Assembly (NCBI GenBank): GCA_036502625.1
Contig: DASXYG010000018.1
Location: forward strand, 1 to 64,000
Source of the DNA: DASXYG01 sp036502625
GTDB taxonomy: Bacteria > Actinomycetota > Actinomycetes > Streptosporangiales > Streptosporangiaceae
Length of the DNA: 64,000 nt
Direction of reading: 5' to 3'
In this document: one piece after another, positions 1 through 8,211 of the stretch
Layout: every line of letters starts with the position of its first letter
Numbering within the stretch: the first letter of the stretch is position 1
Notes under the pieces: generated by a model
The model's input: the letters and a program-made list of their open reading frames with translations, nothing else
What the model was told of the DNA's origin: nothing
Databases searched by the model: none
Position numbers and translations under genes: made by a program

Positions 1-893
1 GCGACCTCGCCGGGTTCGCCGCCCGGCACGGGCTGCTGCCTGTCGGGCGGCGGCCCCCGCTGCTCCGCTACGTACGCGAGCTGTGGTCGCACCGGCAGTT
101 CGTGGTGGAGCTGTCCCGTTCGCGGTTCGTGGCGCGCAACCAGCAGGACCGGCTCGGCCTGGCCTGGAACGTGCTGCGGCCGGCGATCCAGGCGGTCGTG
201 TACGGCGTCGTGTTCGGCCTGCTGTTCGCGTCGAGCACCCGGCCGCACAACTGGATCGCGTTCATCACGTCCGGTGTGTTCGTGTGGACGTTCAGCTCGC
301 AGATCGCCGGCAGCGGCGCGCGCGCGGTCACCGGCAACATGGGGCTGGTCCGCGCGCTGCACTTCCCGCGCGCGGCGCTGCCCGTCTCGGCGACGCTCGT
401 CGAGCTGCTCGCGCAGATCCCCGTGGTCCTCGTCCTGCTGGTGATCGTGCTGCTGACGGGCGAGTCCCCGTCGGTGTACTGGCTGCTCGTGATACCCGCG
501 CTGGTCGCCCAGACGCTGTTCAACACCGGGTTCTCGCTGTTCGCCGCCCGGCTGACCGTGCATTTCCGCGACTTCGCACAGCTCCTGCCGTTCATCATGC
601 GGCTGCTGTTCTACCTATCGGGCGTCTTCTACACGGTCAACCGGTTCCCGGGCTGGGTGCGGCCGGTCCTGCTCGGCAACCCGTTCTGGTGCTACATCGA
701 GATGTTCCGCGAGGCCACGATCGGGCGGGAGACCTCCCACGTGGTCAACGGCCACACCGTGTACGGCCACCTGCCGCCGGAGCACGCGCTCGATCCGAAG
801 GTGTGGGTCGTCGGCGGCGTCATCGGCGTCGTCGCGGCGGTCGCGGGACTCCTGTTCTTCTGGCACGCCGAGGAGCGATACGGCCGTGAATGA
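1..893 (+). CDS. Polysaccharide/teichoic-acid-type ABC exporter permease (5' end missing)
   Basis: The gene is cut by the left window edge; its frame is open from base 3 and gives 296 visible residues ending at TGA 891-893. About six hydrophobic segments are visible, and the segment before the first one (RELWSHRQF, then SRSRFVARNQQDRLG) is the cytoplasmic motif typical of ABC-2 permeases of the TagG/Wzm type. This family forms the membrane channel that moves undecaprenyl-linked glycans or teichoic acids outward. The ATPase gene begins inside its last codons (8-bp overlap), so the two are translationally coupled. The polymer exported cannot be told from the permease. The true start lies outside the window. 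Confidence 0.9.
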   Translation, partial: DLAGFAARHGLLPVGRRPPLLRYVRELWSHRQFVVELSRSRFVARNQQDRLGLAWNVLRPAIQAVVYGVVFGLLFASSTRPHNWIAFITSGVFVWTFSSQIAGSGARAVTGNMGLVRALHFPRAALPVSATLVELLAQIPVVLVLLVIVLLTGESPSVYWLLVIPALVAQTLFNTGFSLFAARLTVHFRDFAQLLPFIMRLLFYLSGVFYTVNRFPGWVRPVLLGNPFWCYIEMFREATIGRETSHVVNGHTVYGHLPPEHALDPKVWVVGGVIGVVAAVAGLLFFWHAEERYGRE

Positions 894-1722
894 GCCCACG
901 ATCGTCATCGACGACCTGCACGTCACGTACAAGGTGGTGGTCGCCGGTTCGTCCGGTTCGCGCGTCGGCGGCGCCGGCGAGCGCGGCGGGCTGCGCGGCC
1001 GGCTTTCGCGGGCCCGCATGCGCGGCATGCGCGAGGTGCGCGCGCTGCAGGGCGTGAGCTTCGTCGCGTACGAGGGCGAGGCCATCGGCGTGGTCGGCCG
1101 CAACGGGTCGGGCAAGTCCACGCTGCTGCGCGCGCTGGCCGGGCTGGAGGCGCCAAGCCGCGGCCAGGTGTACGCGCAGGGGCGTCCCGCGCTGCTCGGC
1201 GTCAACGCGGCGCTGATCCCGGAGCTGTCCGGTGAGCGCAACGTCATCCTCGGCGCCCTGGCCATCGGGCTGAAGCCGAAGGAGGTGCGCGAGCGCTACG
1301 ACGAGATCGTGGCGTTCGCCGACATCGGCGAGTTCATCGACCTGCCGATGCGCACGTACTCCTCCGGCATGGGCGCCCGGCTGCGGTTCGCCATCGCCTC
1401 GCAGACGAACCAGCGCGTCCTGCTCATCGACGAGGCGCTGGCCACCGGCGACTCCGAGTTCCGCGAGCGCAGCGAGGCGCGCATCTCCGAACTGCGGGAA
1501 CGCGCCGGGACGGTGTTCCTGGTGACGCACACCCTCGCGGAGATCGAGCGGAGCTGCACCCGGTGCCTGTGGATCGACGACGGGCTCCTGCGCATGGACG
1601 GCGACGTCACCGAGGTGCTCGACGCGTACCGCGCGGACACGAAATCGGGACGCGCCGGCGGCCTCGGCCGGATGGGGCGCGCCGGGCGGCTCGGCAGAGG
1701 CGCCAACAGGGCCGGGGACTGA
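886..1722 (+). CDS. Polysaccharide/teichoic-acid-type ABC exporter ATPase
   Basis: A 278-residue ATPase partnering the overlapping upstream permease. Walker A (GRNGSGKST) lies at about residues 71-79, the signature YSSGMGARL near 158, and Walker B with the catalytic Glu (LLIDEALATGD) near 178-188. The long basic insert before the Walker A region (residues 17-50, rich in Arg and Gly) and the YSSGM signature are features of the TagH/Wzt export subfamily. No long C-terminal carbohydrate-binding domain follows, so substrate choice may rest with the permease. The GTG start at 886 overlaps the permease stop. It is followed after 5 bases by a glycosyltransferase in the same operon. Confidence 0.92.
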   Translation: MNEPTIVIDDLHVTYKVVVAGSSGSRVGGAGERGGLRGRLSRARMRGMREVRALQGVSFVAYEGEAIGVVGRNGSGKSTLLRALAGLEAPSRGQVYAQGRPALLGVNAALIPELSGERNVILGALAIGLKPKEVRERYDEIVAFADIGEFIDLPMRTYSSGMGARLRFAIASQTNQRVLLIDEALATGDSEFRERSEARISELRERAGTVFLVTHTLAEIERSCTRCLWIDDGLLRMDGDVTEVLDAYRADTKSGRAGGLGRMGRAGRLGRGANRAGD

Positions 1723-1727
1723 TCACC

Positions 1728-2819
1728 ATGCGCGTCTGTGTCGCCACGATCGTGCACAACCCGAACGACGCGCGCATCCTGCACCGGCAGATCCGGGCGC
1801 TGCTCGACGCCGGCCACGCCGTCACGTACGTCGCGCCGTTCCGCGACGGCAACACCGCGCCATGGCCCGGCATCGAGGTCGTGGACGTGCCGCGCGCGCG
1901 TGGCCGCCGCCGGCTGCGCGCCGTGCGCACGGCCCGGCGCAAGCTGGCCCGCCACGCGCCGTCCGCCGACGTCGTGATCGTGCACGACCCCGAGCTGCTG
2001 CTGGCCCTGCCGCGGCGCCGCGACGGGCGGCCCGTCCTCGTGTGGGACGTCCACGAGGACACCGCCGCCGCGCTCGCCGGCAAGAGATGGCTGCCCGCGC
2101 CGCTGAGACCCGCGCTGCGGCCGGTCGTACGCGGGGTGGAGCGGGTCGCGGAGCGGCGGATGAAGCTGCTGCTCGCCGAGGAGGGCTATCGCGACCGGTT
2201 CCGTCTCCCGCATCCGGTCGTGGCGAACACCGTGTACGTACCGGACGAGCCGCCGCCGCGCCCCGGCCCCGACCGGCTGGTCTACCTCGGGCACATCTCG
2301 CGTGCGCGCGGCATCGAGGAGATCGTCGCGGCCGCCCGGATGCTGCGCCCCAGGGGCGTGACCGTCGAGCTCATCGGCGCCGCCGACGCCGAGGTGCGCC
2401 CGCTGCTGCGCGACGCCCAGCGGGAGGGCGTGCTGCGCTGGTACGGCTACGTGCCGAACGACGCGGCGCTGCGCATCACCGAGGGCGCGCTGGCCGGCCT
2501 GGCGCCGCTGCGCGACGAGCCCAACTACCGCCACTCGCTGCCCACCAAGATCGTGGAGTACATGGCGCACGGGGTGCCGGTGATCGCCACCCCCCTGCCG
2601 ACGTCCGAGGACATCGTCACCGCCGCCGACTGCGGCCTCATCGTCCCGTTCAACGACCCCGCCGCCCTGGCCGACGCCGCCCTCCGCCTCCGCGACGACC
2701 CCGAGCTCCGCATCGCGATGGGCAAACGCGGCCACCTGTCCGCCCACACGACCTACAACTGGCCCACCCACGCCCAGACCTTCGTCCACACCCTGGAAGC
2801 GTGGTCCGCGGGCCGCTGA
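1728..2819 (+). CDS. GT4-type glycosyltransferase
   Basis: A 363-residue GT-B-fold enzyme that probably adds a sugar from a nucleotide donor to a lipid-linked acceptor. The N-terminal half opens with a beta-strand and HNPNDARI loop typical of acceptor domains. The C-terminal half has the donor-binding pattern: VYLGHISRARGIEE near residue 182 and EYMAHGVPVIATPLPTSED near 276. ATG 1728 is chosen because the protein alignment begins there and the open frame upstream of it only repeats ATPase sequence in another frame. It lies 5 bases after the ATPase, so it probably works on the polymer exported by that transporter. Donor and acceptor are unknown. Confidence 0.88.
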   Translation: MRVCVATIVHNPNDARILHRQIRALLDAGHAVTYVAPFRDGNTAPWPGIEVVDVPRARGRRRLRAVRTARRKLARHAPSADVVIVHDPELLLALPRRRDGRPVLVWDVHEDTAAALAGKRWLPAPLRPALRPVVRGVERVAERRMKLLLAEEGYRDRFRLPHPVVANTVYVPDEPPPRPGPDRLVYLGHISRARGIEEIVAAARMLRPRGVTVELIGAADAEVRPLLRDAQREGVLRWYGYVPNDAALRITEGALAGLAPLRDEPNYRHSLPTKIVEYMAHGVPVIATPLPTSEDIVTAADCGLIVPFNDPAALADAALRLRDDPELRIAMGKRGHLSAHTTYNWPTHAQTFVHTLEAWSAGR

Positions 2820-2825
2820 CCCGCG

Positions 2826-4622
2826 TCAGCCCGGTGTGGCCGTGACCGTGGGCTTGGTGGCGCGCGCCGTACGGGTCGACTCGGCGCGGAGGCGGTCGGC
2901 GGCCTGGCGGGCCAGCCGGGTGGCGGTGCCGCCGGACTCGCGGCCCACCGAGACGCCCAGGATGAACCTGCCGACCCGGACGACCACCTCGCCGCTGAGC
3001 GAGCCGAGGTCGTACGCCTGGTCGCCGACGTCGGGCAGCGCCTTGGCGTCCGCGTAGCCGGCGCGCAGCGACGCCAGCAGGGCGCGCGCCTCCCTCGGGG
3101 TCTGCGTCACCCAGCGCACCGTCACGCCGGGCCGCGCCGCGCCCTGGGACGCGGGGACGTACGTGCAGCTCGCGGGGGCCTTCGGGGAGACGCCGCCGAC
3201 CTCGACGCGGGTCGCGCGGCGGGTGTAGGTGTCGCCGGGGAAGGTCTTCTCGACGTCGGCGCGGGTGAGCAGCGCGCAGGCGTCCGGCCAGACGGACGCG
3301 CGCACGCCGCCGAGGGTGTCCGGGCCGGGACCGCTGGGCGCGGCGCGCAGGGCGGTCAGCCGGATGCCGCCGCGCGCCCCGAGAGTGGGCACCGGGTACG
3401 CGGCGTAGAGCATGCCGCCGCCGGTGCCGAGCCACGGTGTGGAGTCCGACTGGCGGTAGGTGAACGGCAGCGGCACGACGTCGCCCTTGCCGGTGGCCGG
3501 GTCGATGGTCTCGGCGGCCGCGGGGAGCAGGGCGTCGGTCATGCGGGTGCGCAGGGCGTAGACGCGGCTGTCGTCGGAGGTCATCTGGTCGACGTGGCCG
3601 GTGCGGCGCTGCCAGCGCACGTCGCCGGTGTCGGTGTTCACGCCGATGAGGGTCCAGTGGTCGCCGCCGATCGCGACGACCGCGGTGCCGTCCACCACGG
3701 CGTACGGGCAGGTGGTGTCGCGGCAGACCTGGTCGCCCGAGCGGGTCAGCAGCTCCTTGCCCGTGGCGTCGAAGAGGTGCAGGGTCTCGCCGTCCCACAC
3801 CTCGCTGATGCCGGCGCGGGTGTCGACGGAGAGGTCGGCGGGGTCGCCGAAGTCCTTCTGCCAGCGGGTCTTCCCGTTCTCCGGGTCGACCGCGAGCACC
3901 CGGCCGCGCAGCCGCCCGTGCACCCGGCACTCCGCGACCAGCAGGCCGAGATCGCCGTCGCCTGCCACCGCGTTGCTGCCCACGCCGGGCACCGCGCAGC
4001 CGCCCGGGACCCGCTCGGACCAGCGCGTACGCCCGGAATGCGGGTCGAGGCCGAGCCACTGGCGGCGCCCGCGCGCCACCAGGACGGCGCCGCGGTAGGC
4101 GGGCCAGCGCGGCTGCGCCTGGTCCACGACCGGCGGCGTGACGGTGGTGGAGCGCCACAGCTCGCGGCCGCTGGCTACGTCGAACCCGATCATGACGTGG
4201 GTGGAACGGTCCGACAGGCGCTCGTAGTAGCCGATGATGTCGCGGCCCGTGGCCGACCAGCCGAGCAGGGACCAGCCGGTGCGGTGGTAGTACCAGCGGG
4301 GGCCGCCCGTACGGGCGTCGCGGACGTCGAAGCCGCGCGCGGTCGTGGTGACGAGCTGGTTCGCCACGATGCCGTGGGAGATCTGGTCGAACTGGGCCAT
4401 GCCGGTGGACCTGATCTCGCTGGACGTGCGCCAGGTGGCGGTCAGCGGGCCCGGCGGCGGGCCCGTCGTGGTCAGCGCGCCGGGCGGCACCTGGGTGGTG
4501 CCGTGCTCGGACTGCCACCACTCCTGGCCCATGACGTAGCGGTTGACCACGACGATCACCGCGGCGACCACGAGCACGGCGACGAGCGCGACCACGAGCG
4601 CACGCCGCTGGGTTCGGGACAC
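2826..4622 (-). CDS. Membrane-anchored PQQ-like beta-propeller protein with DUF3558-like tail
   Basis: A 598-residue protein with one N-terminal membrane anchor (about residues 8-27) and a large extracellular part. Several Trp-containing propeller repeats are visible (GRELWRST, GRTRWSERV, GKTRWQKDF, GDVRWQRRT), as in PQQ-like/BamB-type domains, but no dehydrogenase residues are apparent, so a binding or scaffold role is more likely than redox catalysis. The last 170 residues carry a separate module (PDACALLTRADVEKTF, then a second Cys in ASCTYV) resembling the DUF3558 lipoprotein fold. The GTG start has AAGGAG four bases upstream. It converges on the glycosyltransferase and its function is unknown. 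Confidence 0.75.
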   Translation of the reverse strand: MSRTQRRALVVALVAVLVVAAVIVVVNRYVMGQEWWQSEHGTTQVPPGALTTTGPPPGPLTATWRTSSEIRSTGMAQFDQISHGIVANQLVTTTARGFDVRDARTGGPRWYYHRTGWSLLGWSATGRDIIGYYERLSDRSTHVMIGFDVASGRELWRSTTVTPPVVDQAQPRWPAYRGAVLVARGRRQWLGLDPHSGRTRWSERVPGGCAVPGVGSNAVAGDGDLGLLVAECRVHGRLRGRVLAVDPENGKTRWQKDFGDPADLSVDTRAGISEVWDGETLHLFDATGKELLTRSGDQVCRDTTCPYAVVDGTAVVAIGGDHWTLIGVNTDTGDVRWQRRTGHVDQMTSDDSRVYALRTRMTDALLPAAAETIDPATGKGDVVPLPFTYRQSDSTPWLGTGGGMLYAAYPVPTLGARGGIRLTALRAAPSGPGPDTLGGVRASVWPDACALLTRADVEKTFPGDTYTRRATRVEVGGVSPKAPASCTYVPASQGAARPGVTVRWVTQTPREARALLASLRAGYADAKALPDVGDQAYDLGSLSGEVVVRVGRFILGVSVGRESGGTATRLARQAADRLRAESTRTARATKPTVTATPG

Positions 4623-4731
4623 CTTGCTCCTTCACGGTTCGTCACGTGACCGGGGCCGATCCCCCTTTATACGCGAGTGCCGGACCGCACGCGGACACGA
4701 TGCGTGGCGACGTACCGATGAGTTGGGGACA

Positions 4732-6510
4732 ATGGACCCATCCGGCGGACAACCCGGCGGCCGTCCAACGGGAGGCGTCATCAGCGAACTGCAACGACGC
4801 ACCGACACACCCCCCGAAGCCGCCCCCGCGCAACCCCAGGCCCCCCGGGTCCCCTTCCCCGGCGGCGAGTCCCACCGCTGGAGCGACCTCGAGCTCCCCG
4901 CGGACGCCCACCGCCCGGAGGCCGACCGCTCCGACGCCCCCGAGCGGAGCGGCCCCGGCACGCCCCGTACGGACGACGACCGCACCCCCGGCGACACCCC
5001 GCGCGACGACGCCCCCGACGACCGCCCCGGGACCCCGGACGACCGCGACGCCCCGGAGACCCGGCGCCCCGGTGACCGCGACGACGGCCCGCGTACGGAG
5101 GACGACCGCACCCCGGACGACGGCACGGACCCCCTCCCGGCGGACCACCGTACGGACGGCGACCCGGCTCCGGACGACCCCGCCGGCGAGGACACCACCC
5201 CGGACCGCCCCATCGCCGACCGCCGCACACCGGACGACCCCGCGGACGACGCCGACGCCCCCGACGAGACCGGCCCGGAACCGGACGACGCCCCCGAGAA
5301 GCCCGCCAGGCCCGACGCACCGGACCCGGACGCGGACGACCGCGACGGTTCACGGGATTCCGGCGTGGAGGACACCCCCGACCCCGCCCCCCTCGACTCC
5401 GACACCCCCGCCAGCCCCGGCACCGCAGACGCAACATCCGCCCCCGGCGACGCGCTCGACGCCGGGAGCCCCGGCGGCGTCGACGGCCTCGGCGGCGCGG
5501 GGCTTGGGACGCTCGGCGCGGCCGGAGGCCTGGACGCCTCGGGCGATCTGGCCACACCCCTCGACCCCGGATCCCCAGGCGGACCCGAGGCCGGGTTCGC
5601 CGCCCCCGGGACCTCGGAACGCGACGCCTGGCCGGACGGCCTCGCGGGCGCGCAGGGCCAGGGGCCGGACGGCCTCGCGGGCATCCGCGACGCGGGCGCG
5701 GGCGACCTCCCGGGCGCGCAAGGCCCGGGGCCGGGCGGCCTGGCGGGCGTCCGCGACGCGGGCGCGCAAGGCCGGGGGCCGGGCGACCTCGCCGGGATGC
5801 GCGACTCAGGTGCGTGGGATCCCAGCGCGCGGGACGCCGCCCGCCGCGCGGCGGACCGTAACGCGGACCGCGGGCCGGACGCGCGCGCGGACGACCGAGC
5901 CGTCCGGCGTGCGCGAGAAGCCGCCGAGGCCGGGGGGACGGTCGACGCCGCGCCCGCTGCGGACGCGCGGCCGCCGCTCTGCGTCCCCGAGCCCGCGCCG
6001 TACGTCAACTACGGGCGCGACGGCATCGGCCGCAAGGACGCCTACATCGACGCGGCCAAGCGCGCGGACGAGGCGCTGCGCATCGGGGTGCCGTACGCCC
6101 CGTTCGAGGCGGACCTCGTCGGCGCGTACGCGGACCGGCTCCGCGACCAGGCCGCCCCCGTGGTGCGCGACGAGGTCGCGGGGCTCGCCGGGGAGATCGG
6201 CGCGACCGGCCACGGCGTGGACGTCGCGGACTCCGACGAGATCGTCTCCCACGTGGGCGACATGGCCGCCGGGCGGCGCCCCGGATACCAGGTCGGCGAC
6301 ATGACGCACGCCGTACGCGCGCGCATCGAGGTCGCCGACCCCGCGCTGCTGCCCGCCGCGGTGTCCGCGGCCGAGCGCCGCCTCGGCACCGGCGACCAGG
6401 GACGCATCCTGGAGATCCGCCCGGACGCCGTGGAGGTGCCGCTGACGGTGGCCGCCGAGGCCGGCGGCCGCCGCTATGCGTACGAGCTGCTGCTCACCGC
6501 CGCTAGATGA
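4732..6510 (+). CDS. Asp/Pro-rich low-complexity protein with a conserved-looking C-terminal domain
   Basis: About 592 residues, not recognised. Residues 1-230 are strongly acidic and rich in Asp, Pro, Thr and Arg. Residues 230-370 are Gly/Ala-rich and contain imperfect repeats of the type GxGPxxLAGxRDAGA (bases 5640-5815). Only the last 190 residues (from PLCVPEPAPYVNYGRDG) look folded, with mixed helices and strands and no membrane segment. There is no signal peptide. ATG 4732 is the most upstream start in a sensible position, but its Shine-Dalgarno (GGGGA) is weak, and part of the N-terminal region may be untranslated. It ends overlapping the convergent glycosyltransferase gene by 8 bases. 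Confidence 0.6.
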   Translation: MDPSGGQPGGRPTGGVISELQRRTDTPPEAAPAQPQAPRVPFPGGESHRWSDLELPADAHRPEADRSDAPERSGPGTPRTDDDRTPGDTPRDDAPDDRPGTPDDRDAPETRRPGDRDDGPRTEDDRTPDDGTDPLPADHRTDGDPAPDDPAGEDTTPDRPIADRRTPDDPADDADAPDETGPEPDDAPEKPARPDAPDPDADDRDGSRDSGVEDTPDPAPLDSDTPASPGTADATSAPGDALDAGSPGGVDGLGGAGLGTLGAAGGLDASGDLATPLDPGSPGGPEAGFAAPGTSERDAWPDGLAGAQGQGPDGLAGIRDAGAGDLPGAQGPGPGGLAGVRDAGAQGRGPGDLAGMRDSGAWDPSARDAARRAADRNADRGPDARADDRAVRRAREAAEAGGTVDAAPAADARPPLCVPEPAPYVNYGRDGIGRKDAYIDAAKRADEALRIGVPYAPFEADLVGAYADRLRDQAAPVVRDEVAGLAGEIGATGHGVDVADSDEIVSHVGDMAAGRRPGYQVGDMTHAVRARIEVADPALLPAAVSAAERRLGTGDQGRILEIRPDAVEVPLTVAAEAGGRRYAYELLLTAAR

Positions 6511-7417
6511 TCGGCGGGCGGCCCAGGAGGGTCATCCGCCAGACCGTGCGCCACGACATGGGGCGGCGCGGGCCCGGGTCGGTCTTCCAGCCCTCGCGGA
6601 AGCCGCGCCACCAGGTCGACAGGGCGCCGGCGGACCGCTCGCGTGCCAGCATCATCACCGCCCACACCAGCAGGTAGACCCCGGCGAGGGGCCACGGGAG
6701 GTTGCGGCGGGCCAGCCACACCCGGTTGCGGGCGTTCATGCGGAAGAAGTTCGAGTGCCGGGTGGGCTTCACGATCGGGTGGAACATGATCGACTCGGCG
6801 TCGTAGTAGATGCGGTAGCCGAGGTCGAGGACGCGCCAGGCGAGGTCGGTCTCCTCGTGGGCGTAGAAGAAGTCGCCGGGGAGGCCGCCCGCGCGGTCGA
6901 ACGCCACCCGGCGGATCGCGGACGCGCCGCCGAGGAACGTGGTGACCTGGGACGACCGGGCCGGGTCGCCGGCGCGCAGCCGCGGCACGTGGCGCCGGGC
7001 TCCGGCGCCGTTCTCGGGGTCGCGGATGCGGAACGACACGATGCCGAGCCGCGGCTCATGGCCGTACAGGTCGACCAGGTGGGCGGCCAGGCCGCAGGAG
7101 TCGTACCAGCCGTCGTCGTCGAGGAACACCACGATCTCGCCGCGGGACGCGGCCACGCCGGCGTTGCGCCCGGCCGGGATGCCGTCGTTCTCCGGGAGCC
7201 GTACGGTCACCACCTCGTCGGGCAGCGGCGGGATGTCCGCGCCGTTGCCGACGACGACCACCTCGACGTCGGCGCCCTTCTGGTCCAGCGCGGAACGCAC
7301 CGCGCGGTCCAGTTCGGCGGGCCGGTCGCCCATGGTCAGCACCACGAACGACACCTGGGGTGTGCGCGTGTGGCCGGTGTTCGTACGGGACGCCTCCGGC
7401 TCGGCGGTGCCGTTCAC
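6503..7417 (-). CDS. GT2 glycosyltransferase, last gene of the CDP-alcohol operon
   Basis: A 304-residue GT-A enzyme. It has the family-2 pattern: SFVVLTMGDRPAELDRAV at the N-terminus, the DxD-like metal site FLDDDGW near residue 115, GGASAIRR, and the ED/DxW acceptor motif EETDLAWRV. A hydrophobic stretch near residue 260 may attach it to the membrane. The GTG start at 7417 overlaps the stop of the phosphatidyltransferase gene in a GTGA junction, so it is the last of eight co-directional genes. It probably glycosylates the product of the neighbouring CDP-alcohol enzymes. A rhamnosyl- or galactosyltransferase role is possible, but the donor cannot be read from the sequence. Confidence 0.85.
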   Translation of the reverse strand: MNGTAEPEASRTNTGHTRTPQVSFVVLTMGDRPAELDRAVRSALDQKGADVEVVVVGNGADIPPLPDEVVTVRLPENDGIPAGRNAGVAASRGEIVVFLDDDGWYDSCGLAAHLVDLYGHEPRLGIVSFRIRDPENGAGARRHVPRLRAGDPARSSQVTTFLGGASAIRRVAFDRAGGLPGDFFYAHEETDLAWRVLDLGYRIYYDAESIMFHPIVKPTRHSNFFRMNARNRVWLARRNLPWPLAGVYLLVWAVMMLARERSAGALSTWWRGFREGWKTDPGPRRPMSWRTVWRMTLLGRPPII

Positions 7418-8211
7418 GACAGCCGCCGCGACGCGAGGATCGACACGAGGTGGAGCACCGCCTGCAGCGCGGCCACCGCGAAGCAGACGATCACCAGCAC
7501 CCGGGTGGCCAGCAGGTCGCCGCGTACGAGGTCGACCAGGGCGGCCACCAGCGCGAGCACGGACAGCTCGACGGCGAGGATGATCCGGTGGAAGCGCAGG
7601 AGGGCCGCGGCGCGGCGGGCCATCGACATTCCGGAGCCGCGCGGCGCCAGCGCCTCGTCGGAGAGCTTCTCGCCCAGCCCGGCCTTGTAGCGCGAGACGA
7701 ACACGTTGTCGGTCTCCGCCTTGATCAGCGCGGCGCCCACCGCGGCGGCCAGGCCCGCCGTTACGTAGCCGCTGGCGACCGTGTGGTCGTAGCCGGACGC
7801 GCGGAACCCGAGCCCGATCAGCAGGCCGAGCTCGGAGAGGTAGTGGCCGATGCGGTCGAGGTAGACCCCGGCGATGCTGGTCTTGCCGGTGAAGCGGGCG
7901 ACCTCGCCGTCGGAGCAGTCGAGGATCAGGTAGATCTGGATGAGGACCGCCGCGGCCAGCGCGGACCAGACGCCGCTGCCGAACCCGAGTGCCACCCCGG
8001 CCAGCACACCGCACACCACCATGATCACCGTCACGGTGTTGGGCGTGACGCCGAGCCGGACGAACAGCCAGGTGAAGTACGGCGAGATGTGCCTGCCGTA
8101 CGCGCGGCCGGCCCAGTGCTCCTCGTTCGTGCGGTCGAGCACGCCGGGCGGTTGCCCGCCGGCCTTGACCTCGGCGACGGTCGGTCGGTCCTTCACGGCG
8201 GTCTCGGTCAC
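7414..8211 (-). CDS. CDP-alcohol phosphatidyltransferase family protein with altered fourth Asp
   Basis: A 265-residue membrane enzyme of the family that joins a CDP-activated group to an alcohol with release of CMP. The signature DCSDGEVAR, eight residues, G, three, D, three is present, but the last position, normally the catalytic-base Asp, is His (LDRIGHYL). About six transmembrane helices follow the usual order. GTG 8211 overlaps the upstream dehydrogenase stop in a GTGA junction. In this operon, with a nucleotidyltransferase and a sugar-alcohol-phosphate dehydrogenase, the substrate is likely a CDP-polyol or an inositol-like alcohol rather than an ordinary phospholipid precursor. Whether the His form is active is open. 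Confidence 0.85.
   Translation of the reverse strand: MTETAVKDRPTVAEVKAGGQPPGVLDRTNEEHWAGRAYGRHISPYFTWLFVRLGVTPNTVTVIMVVCGVLAGVALGFGSGVWSALAAAVLIQIYLILDCSDGEVARFTGKTSIAGVYLDRIGHYLSELGLLIGLGFRASGYDHTVASGYVTAGLAAAVGAALIKAETDNVFVSRYKAGLGEKLSDEALAPRGSGMSMARRAAALLRFHRIILAVELSVLALVAALVDLVRGDLLATRVLVIVCFAVAALQAVLHLVSILASRRLS

Noticed and set aside
1563..1727. An N-terminal extension of the glycosyltransferase
   Set aside because: The extra residues are the ATPase gene read in another frame; the family start falls at ATG 1728.
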